DNA of 64,000 nucleotides, taken from NCBI RefSeq assembly GCF_003313385.1, contig NZ_QMHN01000005.1:98743-162742 (forward strand). Direction: 5' to 3'. The notes under the pieces are model-generated. The model was not told where the DNA came from, did no database searches, and worked only from the letters and a program-made list of their open reading frames with translations. The translations under genes were made by a program, and so were the position numbers. This document shows, piece after piece, positions 1-7,605 of this stretch (position 1 is its first letter; every line of letters starts with the position of its first letter). This stretch comes from Pedobacter chitinilyticus (GTDB taxonomy: Bacteria; Bacteroidota; Bacteroidia; Sphingobacteriales; Sphingobacteriaceae).

Positions 1-46
1 TAAATCCTGCGAATGCTACGATAGCTGCTACAAATAACTTTTTCAT
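1..46 (-). CDS. Start of a leftward secreted protein gene (partial)
   Basis: The first 15 codons of a leftward gene are visible, reading MKKLFVAAIVAFAGF from an ATG whose first base is 46. A Lys-Lys start followed by a hydrophobic stretch is a signal peptide beginning, so the product is probably exported. The rest lies outside the window and its function cannot be given. Confidence 0.6.
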   Translation of the reverse strand, partial: MKKLFVAAIVAFAGF

Positions 47-264
47 AATATTTAATTTTATAGTTTTTACAATTTTTCAATTACACCAATTAATAGTACA
101 TAATGGTGCCAAGTAGCTGTGCCAAAAATTAATCGATTATAAATGAATGCTTTATGGTTTTTGGGTTTAGAAGTGAATTGGGGAGTTTCTCTACAAGCTG
201 TTGCTAAAGGCTGCAAAAAAGTTTTTAATTTGAGTTGAATGTCTTATTCCCTTTAATTTGTAGC

Positions 265-1428
265 ATGCAAAGATACTTATCGGCAAATTGGATATACCCC
301 GTAACTAGCGGACCTATTGCTAATGGCGTACTGGAAGTTTCGCCAGAGGGCGAGATTTTAAATGTATATACACAAGAACAAGCCGCAGAAAAGAGAATAG
401 AGAATGTAGAAAAATTTGAAGGCGTGTTGGTGCCAGGCTTTGTGAACACACATTGCCATTTGGAACTTTCGCACCTTTATGGCAAAATACCGGAGCAAAC
501 AGGATTGCCAGCGTTTGTAAGGGAAATTGTAGCGCAGCGTGCCGCTGATGATGAAGTGGTGATTGCGGCAATGGAAGCTGCTGATAGGCAGATGTACGAG
601 AACGGTATTGTGGCCGTAGGCGATATTTCGAACGTGCCGCTTTCTAAATCGGTGAAACAAAACAGTCCACTTTACTATCATACTTTTGTGGAGTTGTTTG
701 GTTTTAACCGTCCTTCGCAACCCATTATAGAGGAGGGCGTAAAAATAAGGGATGGTTATTGGCCGCTTAATGCTTCGGTAGTACCGCACGCACCTTATTC
801 GGTATCGCCCGAACTTTTCCAGTTGATCGAAAAGAATACAAGATCACAGGATATCTTAAGCATCCATAACCAGGAGACGGCTGCCGAAAATGAATTTTTT
901 GAAAGAGGTACTGGTGACTTCGAAGCCATGTACCAACGGATGGGAGTGCCAAAAGCAGCCGCACATGGTACTGGCGAAAATGCCATTCACTATCACTTGC
1001 CACAAATGCCTGTTAACCGCACGCTTTTAGTGCATAATACTTTTACCTGCCAAGCCGATGTTGATTTTGCTTTGGCGCAACATAAGGATTTGTATTGGTG
1101 CCTTTGCCCTAATGCTAACGTATATATAGAAAATAACCTGCCAGAGGTTACTTTGTTTATGCAACCTCAGGTAAAGGTTACTTTGGGAACGGATAGTTTG
1201 GCGAGCAACCACCAATTATCTATCTTGGCAGAAATGCAGACTTTGCAACAGCGGAAACGTATCGCTTTTGATGAACTGTTAAACTGGGCGACCATTAACG
1301 GAGCGATATTTTTAGGTGTAGAGCAGCAGTTTGGAAGTTTTGATATTGGAAAGAAACCAGGTGTAAATTTGGTGGATCTTTCTGAATCGAAAATTATAAA
1401 ATCTAACCATGTAAAACGATTGATCTAA
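265..1428 (+). CDS. Amidohydrolase (cytosine deaminase / chlorohydrolase-like)
   Basis: This is a metal-dependent hydrolase of the amidohydrolase superfamily, a cytosolic TIM-barrel enzyme. The motif NTHCHLELSH near residues 61-70 (His63, His65) carries the HxH metal ligands, HNTFTCQ and GTDSLASN follow late in the barrel, and the C-terminus has the usual GSFDIGKKPGVNLVDL composite-sheet sequence. It resembles the subgroup that deaminates nucleoside or triazine rings (aminodeoxyfutalosine or S-adenosylhomocysteine deaminase-like), but the substrate cannot be read from sequence. I start at ATG 265 (MQRYLSANW), where family similarity begins; a TTG at 235 is possible but adds an unconvincing ten residues. 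The stop codon shares a base with the start of the next gene, so the two are probably translated together. Confidence 0.8.
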   Translation: MQRYLSANWIYPVTSGPIANGVLEVSPEGEILNVYTQEQAAEKRIENVEKFEGVLVPGFVNTHCHLELSHLYGKIPEQTGLPAFVREIVAQRAADDEVVIAAMEAADRQMYENGIVAVGDISNVPLSKSVKQNSPLYYHTFVELFGFNRPSQPIIEEGVKIRDGYWPLNASVVPHAPYSVSPELFQLIEKNTRSQDILSIHNQETAAENEFFERGTGDFEAMYQRMGVPKAAAHGTGENAIHYHLPQMPVNRTLLVHNTFTCQADVDFALAQHKDLYWCLCPNANVYIENNLPEVTLFMQPQVKVTLGTDSLASNHQLSILAEMQTLQQRKRIAFDELLNWATINGAIFLGVEQQFGSFDIGKKPGVNLVDLSESKIIKSNHVKRLI

Positions 1429-2375
1429 TGGCGAATGCAATCAACTCCTTATTCGGGATCAAATATCCAATTATACAAGCTGGTATGATTTGGTGTAGTG
1501 GCTGGCGTTTGGCGGCTGCAGTTTCCAATGCTGGTGGTTTAGGAATCATTGGTGCGGGATCTATGTATCCTGACGTTTTAAGAGAGCATATCCAAAAATG
1601 TAAGCAGGCTACTTCGAATCCTTTTGCGGTTAATGTCCCTTTGCTTTATCCGAATATTCAGGAAATCATGGATATTTTGGTGGAAGAAGAAGTGAAGATT
1701 GTTTTTACGTCCGCAGGTAATCCCGCCACTTGGACTGCCTTCCTTAAAGAAAAAGGGATGACGGTAGTGCATGTGATTGCCAACAGCAAATTCGCGATCA
1801 AAGCTGAACAAAGTGGGGTTGATGCCATTGTTGCCGAAGGTTTTGAAGCAGGAGGGCATAATGGTAGAGAGGAAACCACCACCTTGTGTTTAATTCCAAT
1901 GATCAAGCAGGTCGTGAAGATTCCTGTGATTGCTGCGGGTGGTATTGGCAGTGGTAAAGCAATGTTGGCCGCTTTTGCATTGGGCGCTGATGGGGTGCAG
2001 GTAGGTTCGGCTTTTGCCGTTGCAGAGGAATCGTCGGCCCATCCTAACTTTAAGGAGAAAATTGTTTCTTCGGCAGAAGGAGACACCAAGTTGAGATTAA
2101 AGAAACTAGTGCCCGTACGTTTGCTCAAAAATGAGTTTTCGGATGCTGTGGCTCAGGCAGAAGCCAATGGAGCTGGAACTGCTGAGTTGGCAGAACTATT
2201 AGGTAGGGCAAGAGCCAAGCTTGGCATGTTTGAAGGGAATTTGGATGAAGGTGAGTTGGAAATAGGTCAAGTATCAGCAATGCTGAATGAAATAAAACCT
2301 GCTGCTGATATATTAAAAGAAATATGGGAAGAGTTTTTGGCGGAGGCGGAGAGAGTTAAGGGATTGGAGTTTTAA
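1428..2375 (+). CDS. Nitronate monooxygenase / FabK-like flavoprotein
   Basis: An FMN-binding TIM-barrel protein of 315 residues in the 2-nitropropane dioxygenase family, which includes nitronate monooxygenases and the enoyl-ACP reductase FabK. It begins with the typical NSLFGIKYPIIQAGM strand. Catalytic His144 sits in EGFEAGGHNG, and the phosphate-binding loops IPVIAAGGIG and LGADGVQVGSAF follow. The family either oxidises alkyl nitronates or reduces enoyl-ACP, and sequence alone does not decide which. Its start overlaps the stop of the upstream amidohydrolase by one base (ATG at 1428 inside TAATG), so the two form an operon, although no shared pathway is obvious. Confidence 0.85.
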   Translation: MANAINSLFGIKYPIIQAGMIWCSGWRLAAAVSNAGGLGIIGAGSMYPDVLREHIQKCKQATSNPFAVNVPLLYPNIQEIMDILVEEEVKIVFTSAGNPATWTAFLKEKGMTVVHVIANSKFAIKAEQSGVDAIVAEGFEAGGHNGREETTTLCLIPMIKQVVKIPVIAAGGIGSGKAMLAAFALGADGVQVGSAFAVAEESSAHPNFKEKIVSSAEGDTKLRLKKLVPVRLLKNEFSDAVAQAEANGAGTAELAELLGRARAKLGMFEGNLDEGELEIGQVSAMLNEIKPAADILKEIWEEFLAEAERVKGLEF

Positions 2376-2395
2376 CTACCATTTTATTTTTTTAA

Positions 2396-2690
2396 ACATT
2401 AAGGCATGAAGGGACATTAAGATTTTTGGCCTAACCTTAAATTTCTTAATGGTTTGTTTTTACCACCTTAGACATCTTCGACCATTTTAGTTTTTTGGGC
2501 ATCGCTCTTAGATGAAATTGAGTGTCTTAGATGGTTTGTTTTTTTACCATCTTAGAACATTTTAGTTTTGGGTACGCTCTTAGATGAACTTAGGTGTCTT
2601 AGATGGTTTGTTTTTATCACCTTAGCTATCTTAGAACATTTTAATTTTTGGGCAGCGCTCTTAAATGAACTTACGTATCTTACATGATTC
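2396..2690. repeat. Imperfect tandem repeats, about 70-83 bp units
   Basis: The gap between the flavoprotein and acylphosphatase genes holds three clear direct copies (about 2464-2546, 2547-2617 and 2618-2690) and a more diverged one before them (2396-2463). Each runs from CCACCTTAG or CCATCTTAG through ACATTTTAGTTTT and CTCTTAGATGAA to GTCTTAGATGGTTTG. The same words recur in the element at 50543-50710, so this is a dispersed family that has multiplied here. No reading frame runs through it. Confidence 0.8.
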
Positions 2691-2698
2691 AAAATAAT

Positions 2699-2706
2699 TA
2701 CTTTTG
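2699..2706 (+). promoter_or_regulatory. Candidate -7 box for acylphosphatase
   Basis: TACTTTTG fits the Bacteroidota -7 consensus TAnnTTTG and lies 44 bases before the acylphosphatase start, just after the repeat array. I see no good -33 TTTG at the right distance, so the call is tentative. Confidence 0.4.
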
Positions 2707-2750
2707 TGGTTAGTTAAAATTGTCTCATATCTCAATACTTAAATCCAGTC

Positions 2751-3035
2751 ATGAAGCACATCAATATAAAAGTAATAGGCAAGGTACAGGGCGTTTTTTT
2801 TAGAGCAAGCACCAAAGCCGTTGCCGACCAAATGGGCGTGAAGGGAAAAGTGAAGAACGAAAAAGATGGATCGGTGCTGATTGAGGCAGAAGCAGATGCC
2901 ATTACTTTAGATATGTTTGTAGAGTGGTGCCACAAGGGGCCTGAAAAATCTGTAGTAGAACAGGTATTAGTAGAAGATGGCGAAATGCAGCAGTACACCA
3001 ACTTTGTAGTCATTAAAAAGAACTTGCTGTGGTAA
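2751..3035 (+). CDS. acyP: Acylphosphatase
   Basis: A small cytosolic enzyme (94 residues, normal length) that hydrolyses acyl phosphates such as carbamoyl or acetyl phosphate. The signature GKVQGVFFR is present with the phosphate-binding Arg18, and KGKVKNEKDGSV supplies the catalytic Asn36; both match the classical active site. The C-terminal strand NFVVIKK is also typical. It stands between a repeat array and the flippase gene with 75 bases to the latter's start. The direct repeat GTCTCATATCTCAATACT ends 11 bases before its ATG, and a close copy precedes the next gene. Confidence 0.93.
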   Translation: MKHINIKVIGKVQGVFFRASTKAVADQMGVKGKVKNEKDGSVLIEAEADAITLDMFVEWCHKGPEKSVVEQVLVEDGEMQQYTNFVVIKKNLLW

Positions 3036-3110
3036 AAGGGGGCCAATTGTTATATTGTTTTATTGTTGGGGTTGAGTCTCAAATCTCATATCTCAATACT
3101 CACTACTAAA

Positions 3111-4628
3111 ATGTCTGCACTAAAGAAATTTGTTGGCCAAACGGCAATTTACGGTGTGACCACCGTGCTGTCGCGATTGCTGAATTTTATCCTGACCCCA
3201 ATATACACCAGGGTTTATCCAGCGGGCGTATACGGCATTTTTACCAATATGTATGCTAATGCTTCGATTATTAACGCGGTGTTGGCTTTTGGTATGGAGA
3301 GTACTTTTTTCCGTTACCTTAACAAACACGAAGATAGAAAGCAGGAAGTTTACAATAACACTTTTTTGTGTGTGGCCTTTATTGGTATTCTGTTTTTAAT
3401 TACTGGACTAACTTTTAATACCCAAATAGCACAATATTTTGCTGCGGATGCGGCCCAAATAGCCGACTACAAATGGTATGTGAAATTCTTTGTATGGATA
3501 TTGTTTATCGATGCCATTTGCGTAATCCCTTTTGCAAAAATAAGGGCCGATGAAAGACCGATCAGATACAGTGTGGCCAAGTTTTTGAACATTGGGTTGT
3601 TTGTAGGTCTTAACTTAATTTTTATCTTGCTTATTCCTGCCATCATTAAACATCAATGGGTAGGTGCCGATTGGTTGGCTTCTTGGTACCGTAAACAATG
3701 GGTAGGTTATGTGTTTATCTCCAATTTGGTAGCAAGCGCAGCCACCTTATTATACCTACTGCCAGAGTTTTTAAAGCTTCAACTTCGATTTGATAAGGCT
3801 TTGTTCAGCAATATGTTTGGTTACAGTTGGCCTATTTTGGTGGCTAATCTATCGTTTATCATTAATGAAAACTTAGATAAGATTGTACTTAAAAAATTGT
3901 TGCCTCCTGAAATTGCGGATGGAGAAGTGGGTATCTACGGAGCAGTTTGTAAAATAGCTATCTTTCTGAGCATCTTTAATACGGCGTTCCGTTTAGGTGC
4001 CGAACCATTTTTCTTCAGCTTTGCCAAAAACAAAAACGCCAAGCAAACCTATGCTGTTATCTTGCATTATTTTGTCATTGCACTGGTCGTTATTTTTATC
4101 GGCTTGGTGGCCAATATCGAAATCCTGAAATATTTTATCAGTAGAGATAAAGCACACATTGCCGAATATTGGGCTGGATTGCCAGCAGTACCTTACCTGT
4201 TATTAGGTTACGTTTGCTTAGGTATTTATATGAACCTTTCTATTTGGTACCGCCTTTCAGATCAAACTCGTTTTGGACTTTACATTTCCGTATTTGGAGC
4301 AGTTATCACCATTGTGCTCAACTTGGTGCTTATTCCAAAGTACAGCTACATGGGTTCGGCATGGGTAAGTATGATTGCTTATTTTGTCATGATGGTCATC
4401 TCTTATGTGCTGGGCCAAAAGTATTACCCAATTCCCTATAACTTAAAACGAATTGCATTGTACTTCATTTCATCAACGGTAATTGCCTTTGTCTCGTTTT
4501 TTGTATTCAATAGAAATATATTTATTGGCAATGGGCTCTTGATTTTGTTTCTGGGAGCAGTATATTTCCTGGAAAAGAACGAACTGAAAAGATTTTTCAA
4601 AAAAGGCGAGGCAAAAGTAGAAAGTTAA
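3111..4628 (+). CDS. Polysaccharide flippase / MATE-fold lipid-linked sugar exporter
   Basis: An integral inner-membrane protein of 505 residues with about 12-14 hydrophobic helices, of the Wzx/polysaccharide biosynthesis family in the MOP superfamily. Such proteins flip undecaprenyl-linked oligosaccharides across the membrane. The N-terminus (TAIYGVTTVLSRLLNFILTP) is typical: a short amphipathic piece, then helix 1 with a conserved Arg. I choose ATG 3111 (MSALKKFVGQ) because the longer frame from 3063 would translate intergenic repeat sequence. The substrate is unknown, and no glycosyltransferases or O-antigen genes lie nearby. The neighbours dut, TPR, DUF4292 and EnvC suggest a conserved housekeeping envelope role rather than a capsule locus; that is inference. 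Confidence 0.85.
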   Translation: MSALKKFVGQTAIYGVTTVLSRLLNFILTPIYTRVYPAGVYGIFTNMYANASIINAVLAFGMESTFFRYLNKHEDRKQEVYNNTFLCVAFIGILFLITGLTFNTQIAQYFAADAAQIADYKWYVKFFVWILFIDAICVIPFAKIRADERPIRYSVAKFLNIGLFVGLNLIFILLIPAIIKHQWVGADWLASWYRKQWVGYVFISNLVASAATLLYLLPEFLKLQLRFDKALFSNMFGYSWPILVANLSFIINENLDKIVLKKLLPPEIADGEVGIYGAVCKIAIFLSIFNTAFRLGAEPFFFSFAKNKNAKQTYAVILHYFVIALVVIFIGLVANIEILKYFISRDKAHIAEYWAGLPAVPYLLLGYVCLGIYMNLSIWYRLSDQTRFGLYISVFGAVITIVLNLVLIPKYSYMGSAWVSMIAYFVMMVISYVLGQKYYPIPYNLKRIALYFISSTVIAFVSFFVFNRNIFIGNGLLILFLGAVYFLEKNELKRFFKKGEAKVES

Positions 4629-4689
4629 AAGTACGCTTATTGCTGAATCTCATGTCTAAATACTAATTACTAACATCTAAATACTAATA

Positions 4690-5124
4690 ATGGAAATAAA
4701 AATCATTAATCAATCAAACCACGCCTTACCCGCTTACGAAACTGCACATGCTGCGGGTATGGATTTAAGAGCTTCTTTAACAGAAGCAATCATAATTAAA
4801 CCTTTGCAGCGTTCTTTAATTCCAACGGGTTTGTTTATAGAACTTCCCGTAGGTTACGAAGCGCAGATTAGACCAAGGAGCGGATTGGCGTATAAACATG
4901 GAATTACGGTGCTTAATTCGCCAGGAACTATTGATGCCGATTACCGTGGCGAAATAAAAGTATTGTTGGTAAATTTGTCTGATACCGAGTTTAAGGTGAG
5001 CGACGGCGAGCGTATAGCTCAAATGGTAGTAGCTAAGCACGAAACCGTAGTCTGGCAGCTTGCCGACGAACTTAACGCTACTGATAGAGGTGAAGGTGGT
5101 TACGGACATACAGGAAAAAAATAA
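4690..5124 (+). CDS. dut: dUTP diphosphatase
   Basis: A trimeric dUTPase (144 residues, normal length) that converts dUTP to dUMP and pyrophosphate, keeping uracil out of DNA. All five family motifs are visible: [19 protein letters not shown], the catalytic [25 protein letters not shown] and the C-terminal [10 protein letters not shown] that closes over the nucleotide. It starts 61 bases after the flippase stop and its stop is three bases before the TPR gene, so it is probably co-transcribed with the genes that follow. Confidence 0.95.
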   Translation: MEIKIINQSNHALPAYETAHAAGMDLRASLTEAIIIKPLQRSLIPTGLFIELPVGYEAQIRPRSGLAYKHGITVLNSPGTIDADYRGEIKVLLVNLSDTEFKVSDGERIAQMVVAKHETVVWQLADELNATDRGEGGYGHTGKK

Positions 5125-5127
5125 AGG

Positions 5128-6813
5128 ATGAAGAAATTTCTTTTGATAGCATTGACAGTTGCTTGCCACCATATGACTTGGGCACAGCAAAACACGGTTG
5201 CCGTAAAAGATAGCAATGCTATAAAGGAACTTTTCTTTGCGGGCTTAAAAGATAAGCTCAACGAAAACTATGTGGGTGCCAGCAATAACTTTTCAAAGGT
5301 TTTAGTGATTGACCCCAATAACGATGCTGCTTATTTTGAGCTGGCCAATATGCAGATCCGTCAAAATAAGCTACTGGATGCAGAAGTTTCCATCAAAAAG
5401 GCACTTGCTGCACAGCCTAATAATGTTTGGTATCTGAAATTACAGACGGAAGTGTATAAGCGTAATGGGAACATGGATGCGCTGGTACAAACTTTTGATA
5501 AATTGATCCAATTGGAATCGGAAACAGAGAGTTTTCATTTTGATAGAGCCAATGCCTTGTATATTGCTGGAAAGATAGAGGAATCGCAAAAGGCTTATGA
5601 TTTGTTGGAACAGAAGTTTGGGGTATCCAAAGCCTCCACTGCAGCGAAGAAGCGGTTTAAAACGCAGGCAGCAGCTAGCACCGATTTAAATAAGCTCATT
5701 AGCGACAATCCTGATGATGTTAAAAATTACCTTGATTTAAGTGGCGTGCTGTTGGAGAAAAACCAAAATAATGAAGCGTTAGCTACTTTAATGAAAGCAA
5801 AGACCCTTGCTCCAGATAACTATGAAGTGAATTTGGCATTGGCCGATGTATATCATTCCTTGAAAAAAACAGACGAAGCTTTGGCGGCTCTTAAAGCAGC
5901 TTTTGAAAGTCCAGAAATGCCTTTGCCCCTTAAGTTGAAAATTTTAAGTCAAATGCTATCTCGATTTAACAATCCGCAAGTAGCAAAAAGCGCTGCTCAA
6001 CTTGGAGCCATTACCTTGGAAGACCACAAAGATGACCCTAAAGTAAAAGTGCTTTATGGCGATATCCTTTACCAACAAGGGAATTTACAAGGCGCTAAGG
6101 AACAATATTCAGGCGCTGTAAAAATCTCCGAACAACTTTACATTGGATGGGAAAAGTTGCTTGGCGTGCAAACACTGATGGGCAATTATGAAGAGGCCGT
6201 TAAAACGGGAGAAGATGCGCTGTCCATTTACCCTAACCAGGCAATTTTGTATTATTACCGTGCTTTTGCATTGCACAGAAACGGACAGAATGCCGAAGCT
6301 GGTTTTGAACTGAAAAATGCATTACAGCTAGAGCCAGAAGACGTGAATTTAAAAGCCATGATTTTAGCGTTGCAAGCCGAAGTGTTAATTGACCAAGGCA
6401 AGTTGAAAGAAGCAGATGCAGCTTTTGATAAAGCCGTGGCTTTAGCTCCAAATAATTACCTGACTTTAAGCAATTACGCCTATTATCTCGCTTTGCGTAA
6501 CCACGATTTGCCAAAGGCAGAAAAATTAGCATCGAAGGCGGCTTTGGCCATGCCTCAAAATTCATCTATCCTGGATACTTATGCCATTGTATTGCTCAAG
6601 CTTAACAAGTTAGACGATGCATTGAAATACATAGAAAAAGCATTGCAAAACAACGAGGGGGGAAATCCCGTTTATTTGGAACATTACGGTGATATTTTGT
6701 TTTTAAAAGGCGACAAGGAAAACGCCCTTGCCCAATGGCAAAAAGCAAAAGTTGCGGGAAATCAGTCGGAGAAGTTAAATAGAAAGATAAATGAGAAAAA
6801 ATATATTAAATAG
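5128..6813 (+). CDS. TPR-repeat protein, exported
   Basis: A 561-residue protein with an N-terminal signal peptide (MKKFLLIALTVACHHMTWAQ) followed by a long array of tetratricopeptide repeats. Repeats such as NNDAAYFELANMQIRQNKLL, DNYEVNLALADVYHSLKKTD and QAILYYYRAFALHRNGQNAE are easy to see, and the array ends near NPVYLEHYGDILFLKGDKEN. It is expected to be periplasmic and to act as a protein-protein scaffold. It starts three bases after dut and its end overlaps the DUF4292 lipoprotein gene by 23 bases, so the two are translationally coupled. The partner is not known; the neighbours suggest outer-membrane or cell-wall assembly. Confidence 0.85.
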   Translation: MKKFLLIALTVACHHMTWAQQNTVAVKDSNAIKELFFAGLKDKLNENYVGASNNFSKVLVIDPNNDAAYFELANMQIRQNKLLDAEVSIKKALAAQPNNVWYLKLQTEVYKRNGNMDALVQTFDKLIQLESETESFHFDRANALYIAGKIEESQKAYDLLEQKFGVSKASTAAKKRFKTQAAASTDLNKLISDNPDDVKNYLDLSGVLLEKNQNNEALATLMKAKTLAPDNYEVNLALADVYHSLKKTDEALAALKAAFESPEMPLPLKLKILSQMLSRFNNPQVAKSAAQLGAITLEDHKDDPKVKVLYGDILYQQGNLQGAKEQYSGAVKISEQLYIGWEKLLGVQTLMGNYEEAVKTGEDALSIYPNQAILYYYRAFALHRNGQNAEAGFELKNALQLEPEDVNLKAMILALQAEVLIDQGKLKEADAAFDKAVALAPNNYLTLSNYAYYLALRNHDLPKAEKLASKAALAMPQNSSILDTYAIVLLKLNKLDDALKYIEKALQNNEGGNPVYLEHYGDILFLKGDKENALAQWQKAKVAGNQSEKLNRKINEKKYIK

Positions 6814-7585
6814 CTTTTTTTTAGTTGCATGCACCATTTTAGCTGTAGGATGTAGGCCAAAAAAAGAAATTGTAAAAGCACCACCTGTAGTAGAAACAGC
6901 ACCCGTAGCCGATAAAAAGTCGGAGAACCTTGCTGCACTTTTAACAAAAGAACTTCAATACAACACCCTGTCGTTAAAAGGCAAGGCCGAATTGGATGTT
7001 GATGGTAATTCAAATAATGTAACCATTAATATTCGTATCAAAAAGAATGAAGTCATTTGGTTCAATGTTACCGCGTTAGGTGGAGCTATTGAAGCTGCAC
7101 GTGGCATGATCACGCCAGATAGCTTATTGTTAATGACCCGTATTCCTGAAAAAACAATCCTTAGGAAGCCGTTGTCTTATATCCAAAACTACACGAATAA
7201 ACAAGTCAACTTTGGTTGGTTACAAGCCATTATTGTAGGCAATACCATTCCAGAGTTTATGTCCGAAAAATCGGACCTGAAACAAGAGAATGGCGTATGG
7301 GTGTTAAGCGGTACAGAGCAAGGGTTGGCTTATAGGACCCTGTTCAATACCTTGTTAAAAGCGGCCGAACTTAACTTGAATGATGCAGAGGCTGGACAAG
7401 CGCTTAAGGTAGTGTATGACAAATATACACCAGTTAATAATGGGCTGTTTCCATCAAATTTGAAAATAACCTCTGCGGCAGGCAATAAAAAAATAAGTGT
7501 AGCCGTTGAGTTTATAAAAATTGAGGCCAATGTGGCGGTAGAATTCCCTTTTAATGTTCCAAAGACTTTTCAACTAATCAATTAA
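6791..7585 (+). CDS. DUF4292 lipoprotein, possibly LolA/LolB-like
   Basis: A 264-residue lipoprotein: the signal peptide ends in the lipobox AVGC at residues 18-21, and acylation would fall on Cys21. After a proline-rich spacer the body reads LKGKAELDVDGNSNNVTINI and VIWFNVTALGGAIEAARGMI, alternating strands that match the Bacteroidota family DUF4292 as I recall it. The short strands, with a substrate described as minimal rigid sheet followed by DSLLLMTR, recall the half-barrel of LolA and LolB, the carriers of lipoproteins to the outer membrane; that is inference. It overlaps the TPR gene by 23 bases and is followed after 20 bases by the EnvC-like gene. Confidence 0.8.
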   Translation: MRKNILNSFFLVACTILAVGCRPKKEIVKAPPVVETAPVADKKSENLAALLTKELQYNTLSLKGKAELDVDGNSNNVTINIRIKKNEVIWFNVTALGGAIEAARGMITPDSLLLMTRIPEKTILRKPLSYIQNYTNKQVNFGWLQAIIVGNTIPEFMSEKSDLKQENGVWVLSGTEQGLAYRTLFNTLLKAAELNLNDAEAGQALKVVYDKYTPVNNGLFPSNLKITSAAGNKKISVAVEFIKIEANVAVEFPFNVPKTFQLIN

Positions 7586-7593
7586 TTTTTTTA

Positions 7594-7601
7594 TACTTTT
7601 G
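7594..7601 (+). promoter_or_regulatory. -7-like box four bases before a start codon
   Basis: TACTTTTG matches TAnnTTTG but lies only four bases upstream of the EnvC-like ATG at 7606. If used, the transcript would be leaderless or nearly so. It may equally be chance inside a short operon gap. Confidence 0.3.
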
Positions 7602-7605
7602 GTTA

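Noticed and set aside
104-127. Sigma-54-like TTGGCAC...TTGGCA upstream of the first leftward gene
   Set aside because: Read on the minus strand, the GG to GC distance is 12 bases instead of 10, so it does not fit the -24/-12 promoter.
225-789. Leftward frames opposite the amidohydrolase
   Set aside because: Antisense shadows of a well-supported gene, without signals or domains.
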